The translations under genes and the position numbers were made by a program. 64,000 nt of DNA from Bordetella parapertussis (GTDB taxonomy: Bacteria > Pseudomonadota > Gammaproteobacteria > Burkholderiales > Burkholderiaceae_D). The notes beneath the pieces are model-generated. The model was not told the origin of the DNA. It did not search any database and saw nothing but the letters and a program-made list of their open reading frames with translations. Below are positions 1-8,923 of this stretch, piece after piece (the first letter of the stretch is position 1; every line of letters starts with the position of its first letter). The stretch covers positions 62,001-126,000 of the forward strand of contig CAMBFZ010000006.1 of NCBI GenBank assembly GCA_945866125.1, written 5' to 3'.

Positions 1-188
1 ATATCGCCAACGGCGTCATCAAGAGCTTTGTCTTTGGTGTGGCGGTGACCTTCATTGCGCTCTATCAGGGTTACCATGCCGCGCCCACGCCTGAGGGGGT
101 CGCGCGTGCCACCACGCGTACCGTGGTGCTGGGTTCATTAATGGTACTGTGGCTGGATTTCTTGCTCACGGCACTGATGTTTTCATAG
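1..188 (+). CDS. mlaE: MlaE, ABC transporter permease, C-terminal fragment
   Basis: The reading frame that opens at base 3 encodes about 61 residues and ends with TAG at 186-188. It matches the C-terminus of the MlaE permease: a membrane segment, then the QGY...EGVARATTRTVV stretch and a last hydrophobic helix ending in LTALMF. MlaE is the inner-membrane permease of the MlaFEDB complex, which moves phospholipids between the inner and outer membranes. The start lies outside the window. mlaD begins 41 bases downstream, in the usual mlaFEDACB order of Burkholderiales. Family membership is clear from the conserved end and the context. Confidence 0.9.
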   Translation, partial: IANGVIKSFVFGVAVTFIALYQGYHAAPTPEGVARATTRTVVLGSLMVLWLDFLLTALMFS

Positions 189-229
189 GGCAGGCAGTGC
201 GCCGTCCGACTTGTTTTTCGAGGTAATCC

Positions 230-706
230 ATGCAACGCAAATCATTGGACGTCTGGGTAGGTTTGTTCGTGCTGCTTGGCGCGCTTGCGCTGATGTTTTT
301 GGCACTTAAGGCCGGCAACATGAGCACGATGCGTTTCGGGCCGAGTTATTCGCTCGTGGCGCGTTTTGATAACATCGGCGGTTTGAAGCCGGGCGCGCCC
401 GTCAAGAGCGCCGGTGTCGTGGTGGGTCGTGTCGAACGGATCGGTTTCGATGATAAAAATTTTCAGGCGCAAGTGACACTGCGCATGCAAGAAGAAATCC
501 GTTTTCCGAAAGATAGTTCAGCCAAAATACTGACTTCCGGTTTGCTGGGTGAGCAATACATTGGGCTTGATCCCGGTGGCGATGTGAAAAATTTTGCAGA
601 GGGTGACCGCATCACGAGTACGCAGTCGGCGATTGTGCTCGAAAATCTGATCAGTCAATTTTTATTTAGTAAGGCAGCCGAATCTAGCGGCGATGAAAAA
701 AAATGA
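230..706 (+). CDS. mlaD: MlaD, MCE-domain phospholipid-binding protein
   Basis: The 158-residue protein has one N-terminal membrane helix (residues about 9-27) followed by a single MCE/MlaD domain (about 38-115, with FDNIGGLKPGAPVKSAGVVVG). MlaD forms the periplasmic hexamer on the MlaFE permease and binds phospholipid passing between the inner membrane and MlaC. The length is usual for the family. A GAGG-like ribosome site lies just before the ATG. Its stop overlaps the mlaA start in an ATGA junction (703-706), so the two are probably translationally coupled. Confidence 0.95.
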   Translation: MQRKSLDVWVGLFVLLGALALMFLALKAGNMSTMRFGPSYSLVARFDNIGGLKPGAPVKSAGVVVGRVERIGFDDKNFQAQVTLRMQEEIRFPKDSSAKILTSGLLGEQYIGLDPGGDVKNFAEGDRITSTQSAIVLENLISQFLFSKAAESSGDEKK

Positions 707-1425
707 ACAATACAATGAATCCAAATAACGTCACCCGATGGTGCAGCATCGTATTTTTTTGTGCGCTGCTGACCGGTTGCGCCAGTACCGCACCGGGTGC
801 GGCATCTGATGCGCGCGACCCATTTGAGCGCTATAACCGCTCGATGTTTACGTTCAATCAAAAGCTCGACGATATTGTGCTGAAGCCTGCCGCCACTGGC
901 TATGACAAGCTATTGCCGGACATTATTCAGACTGCCATTGGTAATTTTTTCTCGAATATTGGTGACGTCTGGACCGCAGCGAATAATTTCTTGCAAGGTA
1001 AGCCGCGTGACGGCAGTTCGGATTTGATGCGCGTGGCGCTCAATTCGACCTTTGGTGTGGTGGGTTTCATCGATATTAGTACGCCGATTGGCTTGCCCAA
1101 GCACGAGGAGGATTTTGGCCAGACGCTGGCCGTCTGGGGAGTCAACTCCGGTCCGTATGTCGTTTTGCCGGTGTTCGGCCCCAGCACCTTGCGCGACAGC
1201 GTTGCTAAGCCGGTGGATTTGTACGCCGATCCGATCGGCTATGTCGATACAGCCCGTACGCGTAACATCGCGCGCGGCTTGCGTATCGTCGATAACCGTG
1301 CGGCTTTGTTAGGAACGACGTTTATTTTGGAGGGTGCTGCGCTGGATCCGTATCAATTTATGAAGGATGCGTATCTGCAACGCCGCGCAAGCCGAATCCG
1401 GGATGGTGCATCGGTGCCGCAATAA
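703..1425 (+). CDS. mlaA: MlaA (VacJ) outer-membrane lipoprotein
   Basis: This 240-residue protein begins with a lipoprotein signal peptide whose lipobox is LLTGC (Cys near residue 26). The VacJ/MlaA core follows, with the DPFERYNRSMFTFNQ motif and the GVVGFIDISTPIGLPKHEEDFGQTL block. MlaA sits in the outer membrane, removes mislocalised phospholipids from the outer leaflet and passes them to MlaC. It overlaps mlaD by four bases. Placing mlaA inside the mla operon, rather than at a separate locus as in E. coli, is normal in Burkholderiales. Confidence 0.95.
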   Translation: MNNTMNPNNVTRWCSIVFFCALLTGCASTAPGAASDARDPFERYNRSMFTFNQKLDDIVLKPAATGYDKLLPDIIQTAIGNFFSNIGDVWTAANNFLQGKPRDGSSDLMRVALNSTFGVVGFIDISTPIGLPKHEEDFGQTLAVWGVNSGPYVVLPVFGPSTLRDSVAKPVDLYADPIGYVDTARTRNIARGLRIVDNRAALLGTTFILEGAALDPYQFMKDAYLQRRASRIRDGASVPQ

Positions 1426-1561
1426 AACACGCACTTTTTCTTGTAAAAAAGTAATTCTTTCTAGTGCGTTTGGTTAGGATTGGCTATCATCTCAAAACGC
1501 GAGAAAAACTTGCGTTTTCAGCTTGTTAACGCTGACTCAACTCCTAGCCCGGCCAAATCTA

Positions 1562-2203
1562 ATGAAGACCTTGAAAAAAATCGTAGTAGGGCTGTTTGCC
1601 TTGCTGTCTCTGGCCAGTGGCCCGGTGTTGGCCGAGTCGGAGGCGCCGGATGTGCTGATCAAGCGTATTAGCCAGGAAATCCTCGATCTTGCCAAGACCG
1701 ACAAGAAAATTCAGGCAGGCGACCAGCAGCGCATCATGGAGGTGGTCGAAGACAAAATCATCCCCCATGTCGATTTTCAGCGGATGACGACATTGGCGGC
1801 AGGACGCTACTGGCGCGAGGCGACGCCAGATCAGCAGGCCGAATTGGTCAGTGAATTCCGCACCTTACTCATTTACACGTATTCCGGTGCGATCGCGCAA
1901 TTGCGCAATGAAAAGCTCGATTTCAAGCCCATGCGCGGCGACCCCAAGGCGGAAGACGTCGAAGTCCGCACCGTGGTGTTGCAGTCGCGCGGCGAGGCGA
2001 TCCAGCTGAATTATCGTCTTGAGAAGACGCCGGCAGGCTGGAAAATCTACGACGTGAACATTCTGGGCGCTTGGCTAATCCAAACCTACCGAGGCAGCTT
2101 TGCCGCCGAAATCGGCAAGGGTGGCATTGACGGCCTGATCAAAACGCTGGCCGAACGCAATAAGCGACTCGCCGCATCACCGCCCAAACCAGTCAAAAGC
2201 TGA
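1562..2203 (+). CDS. mlaC: MlaC, periplasmic phospholipid shuttle
   Basis: The product is a periplasmic carrier of the MlaC/Ttg2D family that ferries phospholipid between MlaA and MlaFEDB. The ATG at 1562 is chosen because it directly starts a signal peptide (MKTLKKIVVGLFALLSLASG, cleavage after VLA). A TTG at 1523 in the same frame would put 13 unlikely residues before it. The mature part carries the family's conserved stretches, for example HVDFQRMTTLAAGRYWR and YDVNILGAWLIQTYRGSF. Length is 213 residues. mlaB follows after four bases. Confidence 0.95.
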   Translation: MKTLKKIVVGLFALLSLASGPVLAESEAPDVLIKRISQEILDLAKTDKKIQAGDQQRIMEVVEDKIIPHVDFQRMTTLAAGRYWREATPDQQAELVSEFRTLLIYTYSGAIAQLRNEKLDFKPMRGDPKAEDVEVRTVVLQSRGEAIQLNYRLEKTPAGWKIYDVNILGAWLIQTYRGSFAAEIGKGGIDGLIKTLAERNKRLAASPPKPVKS

Positions 2204-2207
2204 GGCG

Positions 2208-2465
2208 ATGATGCGTGCACCCGCAGTCCTGACCATGCATAATGCTGGCGCCGTGCTTGAGCAAGGCTTGGCTGCAATCGCGGGCGGCCAAACTGAAATA
2301 GACCTCGCTGCGCTGACTGAGCTTGATTCAACGGCTGTGGCGGCGCTGCTCGCGTGGCAGCGCGCGGCGCGGGCCAAAGGCGCTGTTTTGAACTTCGTCA
2401 ACCTGCCGCCGAGCCTGCAAAGTCTGGTGCAGCTCTACGGTGTGGATGGTTTATTGGCATCATAG
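2208..2465 (+). CDS. mlaB: MlaB, STAS-domain subunit
   Basis: A small cytoplasmic STAS-domain protein of 85 residues. The ELDSTAVAALLAWQRAARAKG segment (about 43-63) corresponds to the conserved D-S/T helix start of STAS domains. MlaB binds the MlaF ATPase and stabilises the transporter. It lies four bases after mlaC and is the last gene of the mla run. An adjacent ATG (2211) could also serve as start. Confidence 0.88.
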   Translation: MMRAPAVLTMHNAGAVLEQGLAAIAGGQTEIDLAALTELDSTAVAALLAWQRAARAKGAVLNFVNLPPSLQSLVQLYGVDGLLAS

Positions 2466-2510
2466 CGGCGTCGCGGCATCCGCTTCCCGTTTTTTCCCGC
2501 GGTCCTCGCC

Positions 2511-2538
2511 CTGTTGCAAGCCGGAAATCCCCTATAAT
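2511..2538 (+). promoter_or_regulatory. Candidate sigma-70 promoter before the ABC-2 exporter
   Basis: A perfect TATAAT lies at 2533-2538, about 70 bases before the exporter ATPase start. A CTGTTG at 2511-2516, 16 bases upstream, is the best -35 candidate and is only a partial match to TTGACA. The position between mlaB and the exporter suggests a new transcription unit that may run on into ibaG-murA-his. Confidence 0.45.
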
Positions 2539-2607
2539 CCTTAGTTTTTCGCAGTGTCAGCCGGCGACCGCCGTGCGCATCGGTTTTTCGTTTCTCCATT
2601 CTTACTC

Positions 2608-3519
2608 ATGCCTGCCATCCAGATCAGCACGGTTTCAAAACGCTACGGCTCCTTGCAAGCCTTGGGCGGTGTATCGCTGGCGATCGACGAGGGCGAGTTT
2701 TTCGGTCTGCTCGGGCCGAATGGCGCTGGCAAGACCACGCTCATCTCGATTATTGCCGGCCTGTCGCGTGCGGATTCCGGCACTGTGTCCATTCATGGGC
2801 ATGATGTCGTTACCGGCTACCGCAAGGCCCGTAGCTTGTTGGGCGTGGTGCCGCAAGAATTGGTCTTCGACCCGTTTTTTACGGTGCGCGAAACCTTGCG
2901 CATGCAGTCCGGTTATTTTGGGCTAAAAAATAATGATGGCTGGATCGATGAAGTCATGCATCACCTGGATCTGACCAGCAAAGCCGACAGCAATATGCGC
3001 TCGCTTTCAGGTGGCATGAAGCGCCGGGTGTTGGTGGCGCAGGCGCTGGTGCACAAGCCCCCCGTTATCATGCTCGATGAGCCCACAGCAGGGGTCGATG
3101 TCGAGTTGCGGCAGACTCTTTGGCAGTTCATCGCGCGCTTAAACCGCGAAGGTCACACCGTCGTGCTGACCACCCATTATCTGGAAGAAGCGCAGGCACT
3201 GTGCAATCGCGTGGCTATGCTCAAGGCCGGTCAAGTGGTGGCTTTGGATTCGACTGCCTCGCTGATCAAGCGCATCTCTGGCTCGCAACTGGTATTGCGC
3301 TTGGCCAGTGGCACGCTGCCGGATAATTTGCGGCATCTGGTCACACAACCCGGCGACGTCGTGGCCGGCCAACTGACCACGCTGCGCGTGAACGACTATG
3401 CCGAGGTCGAGCCGATTCTTGCCAGCCTGCGCCAAGCCGGCGCCGTGATTGAAGATCTGCAATTGCATCAGGCCGATCTGGAAGATGTCTTCATTCAGAT
3501 CATGGGTGGTGAAAAATGA
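2608..3519 (+). CDS. ABC-2 type exporter, ATP-binding subunit
   Basis: The protein is an ABC ATPase of the YadG/drug-export type, 303 residues from the ATG at 2608. Walker A is GPNGAGKTT (about residues 36-44), the signature is LSGGMKRR, Walker B is VIMLDEPTAGVD, and the H-loop is TTHYLEEA. The open frame extends upstream to 2554, but those 18 residues precede the usual ABC start and cover the leader. It overlaps the permease gene by four bases (ATGA at 3516-3519). The substrate is unknown. The same pair sits between mla and murA in many Burkholderiales, which hints at an envelope role. Confidence 0.9.
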   Translation: MPAIQISTVSKRYGSLQALGGVSLAIDEGEFFGLLGPNGAGKTTLISIIAGLSRADSGTVSIHGHDVVTGYRKARSLLGVVPQELVFDPFFTVRETLRMQSGYFGLKNNDGWIDEVMHHLDLTSKADSNMRSLSGGMKRRVLVAQALVHKPPVIMLDEPTAGVDVELRQTLWQFIARLNREGHTVVLTTHYLEEAQALCNRVAMLKAGQVVALDSTASLIKRISGSQLVLRLASGTLPDNLRHLVTQPGDVVAGQLTTLRVNDYAEVEPILASLRQAGAVIEDLQLHQADLEDVFIQIMGGEK

Positions 3520-4271
3520 TCGGCTTTCAGACTTTGCTCTACAAAGAGGTGCTGCGTTTCTGGAAAGTCGCGACCCAAACTTTGATGGCGCCGATTGTTA
3601 CGGCGATGCTCTACCTGTTGATTTTCGGGCACGTGCTCGAGGCGCACGTGCAGGTGTTTCCGGGTGTGTCTTACACGGGCTTTCTGGTGCCGGGCTTAGT
3701 CATGATGAGTGTGCTGCAAAATGCGTTTGCCAATTCATCTTCGTCGCTGATTCAATCCAAGATCACCGGCAATTTGGTGTTCGTGTTGCTGCCGCCTTTG
3801 TCGCACTGGGAATTGTTTGGCGCCTATGTGCTTGCCTCAATGGTACGGGGCATTGCGGTGGGCGCTGGCGTGTTTCTGATCACGGTTTGGTTTGCCAAAC
3901 TTTCTTTTGTCGCGCCGCTGTGGATTGTGTTATTCGCGCTGTTGGGCGCCGCCATTCTCGGTACCATGGGGCTCATCGCCGGCATTTGGGCAGAAAAATT
4001 TGATCAGCTCGCTGCCTTTCAGAATTTTCTGATTGTGCCGGCAACCTTTCTTGCTGGCGTGTTCTACTCCGTGCATTCGTTGCCGCCGTTCTGGCAAGCG
4101 GTGTCGCACGCTAATCCGTTTTTTTATATGATTGATGGTTTTCGTTATGGATTTTTTGGACACTCTGATGTCCCACCAGTGTTTAGCTTTGGTATCGTCA
4201 GCGTATTTTTTATTGTGCTGGCAGCGATTGCTGTCAGGCTGCTGAAAAGCGGTTACAAATTGCGCCACTAA
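3516..4271 (+). CDS. ABC-2 type exporter, permease subunit
   Basis: A 251-residue integral membrane protein of the ABC-2 permease family (YadH-like), with six predicted hydrophobic segments. The family signature is near the end: an FLAGVFY segment, then LPPFWQAVSHANPFFYMIDGF. It partners the ATPase just upstream, with which it overlaps by four bases. Function is export of an undetermined compound across the inner membrane. Confidence 0.9.
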   Translation: MIGFQTLLYKEVLRFWKVATQTLMAPIVTAMLYLLIFGHVLEAHVQVFPGVSYTGFLVPGLVMMSVLQNAFANSSSSLIQSKITGNLVFVLLPPLSHWELFGAYVLASMVRGIAVGAGVFLITVWFAKLSFVAPLWIVLFALLGAAILGTMGLIAGIWAEKFDQLAAFQNFLIVPATFLAGVFYSVHSLPPFWQAVSHANPFFYMIDGFRYGFFGHSDVPPVFSFGIVSVFFIVLAAIAVRLLKSGYKLRH

Positions 4272-4336
4272 GGTGAGCGCCGAAGCCAGGCAACGCAGTC
4301 ATTCCGTTCCCAATATTTTTAGACAAAGGCAAAACC

Positions 4337-4573
4337 GTGCTGCCCACTCCCGAACTGATCAAAAACTATATCGCGACCAATCTTGATTGCACGCATCTCG
4401 AAGTCGAAGGAGATGGTCAGCATTTCAGCGCCTTGATCGTCTCGCCCGCATTTGCCGGCAAGCGTTTGATTCAGCGTCATCAGATTGTGTATGCCGCACT
4501 CGGTGACCGCATGAAAGAAGAAATTCATGCGCTGTCGATGAAGACGCTGACACCGGAAGAATATCAGTCGTAA
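4337..4573 (+). CDS. ibaG: BolA/IbaG-family protein
   Basis: A 78-residue BolA-family protein read from a GTG start. It carries the conserved H-x-x-V/I-Y motif (RHQIVYAALGD) and the helix MKEEIHALSMKTLTPEEY. Relatives pair with monothiol glutaredoxins to handle [2Fe-2S] clusters, and a grxD gene is present at 28.5 kb. IbaG is normally encoded next to murA, as here. The stop overlaps the murA ATG by one base (TAATG). Confidence 0.9.
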   Translation: MLPTPELIKNYIATNLDCTHLEVEGDGQHFSALIVSPAFAGKRLIQRHQIVYAALGDRMKEEIHALSMKTLTPEEYQS

Positions 4574-5823
4574 TGGACAAACTACTCATTACCGGTGGCA
4601 GACGTCTCGCTGGCGAGATCACCATCTCGGGAGCAAAAAACGCTGCCTTGCCGATACTGTGTGCAGGGTTGCTGACAGCAGACACGGTGGCGCTGACCAA
4701 TGTGCCCAAGTTGCAGGACGTCGCAACCATGCAAAAGCTACTCGGCCAGATGGGTCTGTCGATCAAAGACGATGCCGGTGTACTCGAGCTGTGCGGTCGC
4801 GACATTCATCAGTTGGAAGCGCCCTATGAAATGGTGAAAACCATGCGCGCATCGATTTTGGTGCTGGGGCCCTTGCTGGCCCGCTTTGGAGAAGCCAAGG
4901 TGTCGCTGCCCGGCGGTTGTGCGATTGGTTCGCGTCCGGTTGATCAGCACATCAAAGGTCTGCAGGCGATGGGTGCCGATATCCGTATCGAAGGCGGCTA
5001 CATTTATGCCCGCGCCAAAAAACTTAAAGGCACGCGTATCGTCACGGACATGATCACCGTCACCGGCACCGAAAACTTGCTAATGGCAGCGACTCTGGCC
5101 GATGGTGACACCATATTGGAAAACGCCGCGCGCGAACCCGAGGTCACCGATCTGGCGCATCTGCTCGTTGCCATGGGCGCACAGATCGAAGGGTTCGGCA
5201 CCGATCGCTTACTCGTGCATGGCGTGCCGGCTTTGCATGGCGCGGCGCACAGCGTTATTGCGGACCGCATTGAGACCGGCACGTTCTTGTGCGCAGTGGT
5301 CGCCGCCGGCGGCGACGTCGTGCTGCGTCATACGCGTACTGACATTTTGGATGTGGCTATTGATAAGCTGCGCGAGATGGGCGCGATCATTACCGCAGGT
5401 GAGGACTGGATTCGCGTTCAGATGGCCGGCCGTCCCAAATCTGTTAATTTTCGCACCACCGAATACCCGGGTTTCCCGACTGACATGCAGGCACAATTCA
5501 TGGCCGTAAACTGTATTGCCGAGGGCAACAGCCGCGTGACGGAGACGATTTTTGAAAATCGTTTCATGCATGTGCAGGAGCTCAACCGGCTTGGCGCGGC
5601 GATCGAAATCGACGGACACACCGCTATTGTGCAGGGTGGCGCCAGCCTGATCGGTGCGCCAGTAATGGCCACCGATTTGCGCGCTTCGGCGTCGTTGGTC
5701 ATCGCTGGACTGGCTGCCACCGGACAAACACTGATTGACCGGATTTATCATCTCGATCGCGGTTATGATCAGATGGAAGTCAAACTGTCGGCCGTCGGCG
5801 CCGACATTCAAAGAATAAAATAA
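4573..5823 (+). CDS. murA: UDP-N-acetylglucosamine 1-carboxyvinyltransferase
   Basis: MurA transfers enolpyruvate from PEP to UDP-GlcNAc, the first committed step of peptidoglycan synthesis in the cytoplasm. The 416-residue length fits. The catalytic Cys that fosfomycin alkylates is C116, in the LPGGCAIGSRPVDQH loop. The two-fold repeat of inside-out alpha/beta barrels is reflected in the ISGAKNAALPI N-terminus and the later TEYPGFPTDMQAQFMA segment. Both ends overlap neighbours by one base (TAATG at ibaG and at hisG), indicating co-transcription with the his genes. Confidence 0.98.
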   Translation: MDKLLITGGRRLAGEITISGAKNAALPILCAGLLTADTVALTNVPKLQDVATMQKLLGQMGLSIKDDAGVLELCGRDIHQLEAPYEMVKTMRASILVLGPLLARFGEAKVSLPGGCAIGSRPVDQHIKGLQAMGADIRIEGGYIYARAKKLKGTRIVTDMITVTGTENLLMAATLADGDTILENAAREPEVTDLAHLLVAMGAQIEGFGTDRLLVHGVPALHGAAHSVIADRIETGTFLCAVVAAGGDVVLRHTRTDILDVAIDKLREMGAIITAGEDWIRVQMAGRPKSVNFRTTEYPGFPTDMQAQFMAVNCIAEGNSRVTETIFENRFMHVQELNRLGAAIEIDGHTAIVQGGASLIGAPVMATDLRASASLVIAGLAATGQTLIDRIYHLDRGYDQMEVKLSAVGADIQRIK

Positions 5824-6476
5824 TGGACCAACAACTCACGCTCGCGCTTTCCAAGGGGCGCATCTTTGAAGAGACCTTGCCTTTGCTAAAAGCAGCCGGC
5901 CTGGTCGTGACCGAAGATCCGGAAAAATCGCGCAAGCTGATTTTGCCGACCAATGATCCGCAGGTGCAAGTCATCATCGTGCGTGCGTCCGATGTGCCAA
6001 CCTATGTGCAATATGGCGCAGCAGATTTTGGCGTGGCCGGTAAAGACGTGCTGCTGGAACATGGCGGCGAAGGCCTGTATCAGCCGATCGATCTCGGCAT
6101 TGCCCAATGCCGGATGTCGGTGGCGGTGCATGCCGGATTTGATTATGCGCATGCCGTGCGTCACGGCGCACGGCTGCGGGTGGCCACCAAATACTTGAAA
6201 GTCGCCCGCGAACATTTTGCAGCCAAGGGCGTTCATGTCGATTTGATCAAACTCTACGGTTCAATGGAGTTGGGTCCGCTGGTGGGTTTGTCGGATGCGA
6301 TTGTTGATCTGGTCTCGACTGGCAGCACGCTGCGTGCCAATCATCTCGTCGAAGTCGAACACATCATGGAAATTTCAGCGCGCCTCGTGGTCAATCAGGC
6401 TGCGCTCAAATTGAAGCGCGACAAACTCCAGCCGATACTCGCCGCATTCGATCAAGCCTCCAAGCGTAATCAATAA
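5823..6476 (+). CDS. hisG: ATP phosphoribosyltransferase, short form
   Basis: HisG condenses ATP and PRPP, the first step of histidine synthesis. At 217 residues this is the short form without the C-terminal regulatory domain, and such enzymes need the HisRS-like partner HisZ. No hisZ is in this window; in Burkholderiales it normally lies elsewhere. The PRPP-binding loop is VDLVSTGSTLRANHL. It overlaps murA by one base and leads the his cluster. Confidence 0.97.
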   Translation: MDQQLTLALSKGRIFEETLPLLKAAGLVVTEDPEKSRKLILPTNDPQVQVIIVRASDVPTYVQYGAADFGVAGKDVLLEHGGEGLYQPIDLGIAQCRMSVAVHAGFDYAHAVRHGARLRVATKYLKVAREHFAAKGVHVDLIKLYGSMELGPLVGLSDAIVDLVSTGSTLRANHLVEVEHIMEISARLVVNQAALKLKRDKLQPILAAFDQASKRNQ

Positions 6477-6481
6477 TCACC

Positions 6482-7813
6482 ATGCCTGCAAAGCCCGTCA
6501 TCATCCGCCAGCTCAACGCCAGCGACGCCGATTTTAATGCGCATTTAATGACTGTGCTCGCGTTCGAAGCGGGCGAGGACGACGCCATTGAGCGCGCCGT
6601 CGCCGGGATTTTAGCCGAGGTGAAAACACACGGCGATGCGGCGGTGCTGGACTACACCAACAAATTCGATCGTTTGACAGCGACGAGCATGGCCACGCTC
6701 GAAATCACGCCAGCCGAGATGCAGGCCGCACTACGTTCTTTAACGCCTGTCCGACGCGAGGCACTTGAGGCCGCCGCCGATCGCGTACGCACTTATCACG
6801 AGCGCCAAAAGCGCGAATGCGGTTCCGATGGTTTTACCTATACCGAGCCTGATGGCACCGTGCTGGGCCAAAAAGTAACGCCCCTCGACAAAGTTGGCAT
6901 CTACGTCCCGGGCGGCAAGGCTGCGTATCCTTCCTCGGTATTGATGAACGCCATTCCAGCCAAGGTGGCCGGCGTGGCCGAGATCATCATGGTTGTGCCG
7001 ACCCCGGATGGCGTCAAAAATCCGCTGGTGCTGGCTGCCGCGGCAATCGCTGGCGTCGATCGGGTCTTTACCATCGGCGGTGCGCAGGCCGTTGGTGCCT
7101 TGGCCTATGGCACGGCGACCATTGCGCAAGTCGATAAAATCGTCGGGCCCGGTAACGCCTATGTGGCCGCCGCCAAGCGTCGGGTATTTGGCATCGTCGG
7201 TATCGACATGATTGCTGGACCGTCTGAAATTTTGATTCTGGCCGATGGCAGCACCAACCCCGACTGGATCGCGATGGATCTATTTTCGCAAGCGGAGCAT
7301 GACGAGTTGGCGCAATCGATTTTGGTGTGCCCTGATGCCGGCTATCTGGCGCGGGTGCAAGAAAGCGTCAATACGCTCCTTGAGGCAATGCCGCGCAAAG
7401 AAGTCATTCGTACCTCGCTGACCAATCGGGGCGCCTTTATCAAGGTGCGCGATATGGATCAGGCCTGCGAGATTGCCAACCTGATCGCAGCCGAACATCT
7501 GGAGATTTCTACTGAGCAGCCGCAACAGTGGGCCGACAAAATTCGGCACGCCGGGGCGATGTTCCTTGGTCGTTTTTCGTCCGAATCGCTCGGGGACTAC
7601 TGTGCCGGCCCCAACCACGTCTTGCCCACATCACGAACTGCGCGATTTTCGTCGCCGCTGGGCGTCTATGATTTTCAGAAGCGCTCATCCATCATTCACG
7701 TCAGCCAAGCCGGCTCGCAGACACTCGGCAAAATCGCGGCCGAACTTGCCTATGGTGAAGGCTTGCAGGCGCATGCGCGTTCTGCAGAATATCGACTTGC
7801 CGACAAAGACTAA
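6482..7813 (+). CDS. hisD: Histidinol dehydrogenase
   Basis: HisD oxidises histidinol to histidine in two NAD-dependent steps with a bound zinc. The 443-residue protein shows the family signature GPGNAYVAAAKRRVFG and the GPSEILILAD stretch. The catalytic and zinc-site residues lie in SQAEHDE, AAEHLE and GPNHVLPTS. It starts five bases after hisG. The next gene, hisC, begins six bases after its stop. Confidence 0.98.
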   Translation: MPAKPVIIRQLNASDADFNAHLMTVLAFEAGEDDAIERAVAGILAEVKTHGDAAVLDYTNKFDRLTATSMATLEITPAEMQAALRSLTPVRREALEAAADRVRTYHERQKRECGSDGFTYTEPDGTVLGQKVTPLDKVGIYVPGGKAAYPSSVLMNAIPAKVAGVAEIIMVVPTPDGVKNPLVLAAAAIAGVDRVFTIGGAQAVGALAYGTATIAQVDKIVGPGNAYVAAAKRRVFGIVGIDMIAGPSEILILADGSTNPDWIAMDLFSQAEHDELAQSILVCPDAGYLARVQESVNTLLEAMPRKEVIRTSLTNRGAFIKVRDMDQACEIANLIAAEHLEISTEQPQQWADKIRHAGAMFLGRFSSESLGDYCAGPNHVLPTSRTARFSSPLGVYDFQKRSSIIHVSQAGSQTLGKIAAELAYGEGLQAHARSAEYRLADKD

Positions 7814-7819
7814 AAAACC

Positions 7820-8908
7820 ATGTCCCTGATCGACAACATCATCCGCGCTGACGTACGTGCGCTGTCTGCCTACCATGTGCAGGATGCAGCCGGTTTCGTC
7901 AAACTCGACGCGATGGAAAATCCCTACACCTTGCCGCCAGCGTTGCAGCGCGAGTTGGGCGAACGCTTGGGTCGTGTTGCGCTTAATCGTTATCCGGTGC
8001 CGACTTATTTGGCGCTGAAACAGGCGCTGTGCGACAAGCTCGGCGTGCCGGCTGGTTTTGATATTGTGCTGGGCAATGGCTCTGACGAACTGATTGCCAT
8101 GGTCTCTGTTGCCTGCGCCAAGCCGGGCGCCAAGGTGCTGGCTCCGTTGCCCGGCTTTGTCATGTACGCGATGTCGGCGCAATTAGCCGGGCTTGAATTT
8201 GTCGGGATGCCGCTTAATCCCGACTTCAGCCTTGATCTACCGGCCATGCTCACTGCTATCCGCACCCATCGTCCTGCGATCACGTATCTGGCTTATCCCA
8301 ATAATCCAACTGGTACGCTGTTCGATCCCGAGGCGATGGTCGCCATTTTGTGTGAGGTGGGTGACAGTGGTGTGGTGATTGTCGACGAGGCCTACCAGCC
8401 GTTTGCCGAAACCAGTTTTATGCCGCGCTTGCCTGATTTTCCGAATTTGATTGTGATGCGCACCGTCTCCAAGCTCGGTCTGGCCGGCATTCGTCTGGGA
8501 TATATGTCTGCGGCAGCCGACTTGCTGGCGCAATTCGATAAAGTCCGCCCGCCTTACAACATCAACGTACTCACCCAGACCACTGCCGAATTTGTCCTCG
8601 AGCATAGTGAGGTGCTGGATGCGCAAGCTGCGGCGATCCGGTCTGAGCGGGATCGCTTGGCCAAGGTGCTCGCGGCCATGCCCGGCGTGCAGGTATTCCC
8701 GTCGTCGGCCAATTTCATCCTCATTCGCATTGTCGCCGCTGGCCTGTCCGGCACCGCGGTTTTCGAGCGCTTGTTGGCGCGGAAGGTGCTGGTCAAAAAT
8801 GTCGGTAAAATGCACCCATTACTGGATAATTGCATTCGTATCACCGTGAGCACGCCCGCTGAAAATGCGTTGCTCGAAGAGGCGCTGCAATCCAGCCTGA
8901 AGTCCTGA
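7820..8908 (+). CDS. hisC: Histidinol-phosphate aminotransferase
   Basis: A PLP-dependent class I/II aminotransferase of 362 residues that converts imidazole acetol phosphate to histidinol phosphate. Recognised by LDAMENPY near the N-terminus, YPNNPTG, VDEAYQPF and the PLP-lysine motif TVSKLGLAGIRLGY. Position between hisD and hisB supports the assignment. Confidence 0.97.
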   Translation: MSLIDNIIRADVRALSAYHVQDAAGFVKLDAMENPYTLPPALQRELGERLGRVALNRYPVPTYLALKQALCDKLGVPAGFDIVLGNGSDELIAMVSVACAKPGAKVLAPLPGFVMYAMSAQLAGLEFVGMPLNPDFSLDLPAMLTAIRTHRPAITYLAYPNNPTGTLFDPEAMVAILCEVGDSGVVIVDEAYQPFAETSFMPRLPDFPNLIVMRTVSKLGLAGIRLGYMSAAADLLAQFDKVRPPYNINVLTQTTAEFVLEHSEVLDAQAAAIRSERDRLAKVLAAMPGVQVFPSSANFILIRIVAAGLSGTAVFERLLARKVLVKNVGKMHPLLDNCIRITVSTPAENALLEEALQSSLKS

Positions 8909-8923
8909 CCTGTACCCTTAATC

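Noticed and set aside
1426..1561. Inverted repeat around CGCACT...AGTGCG between mlaA and mlaC as a terminator
   Set aside because: The stem is short and interrupted, and stopping transcription here would split a conserved operon; no firm call is possible.
2354..2926. 190-residue + strand frame across mlaB and the ABC ATPase start
   Set aside because: Out of frame with both flanking genes and lacking any family motif.
5209..5811. 200-residue open frame opposite murA
   Set aside because: Antisense to the conserved murA C-terminal half, with no domain or ribosome site.
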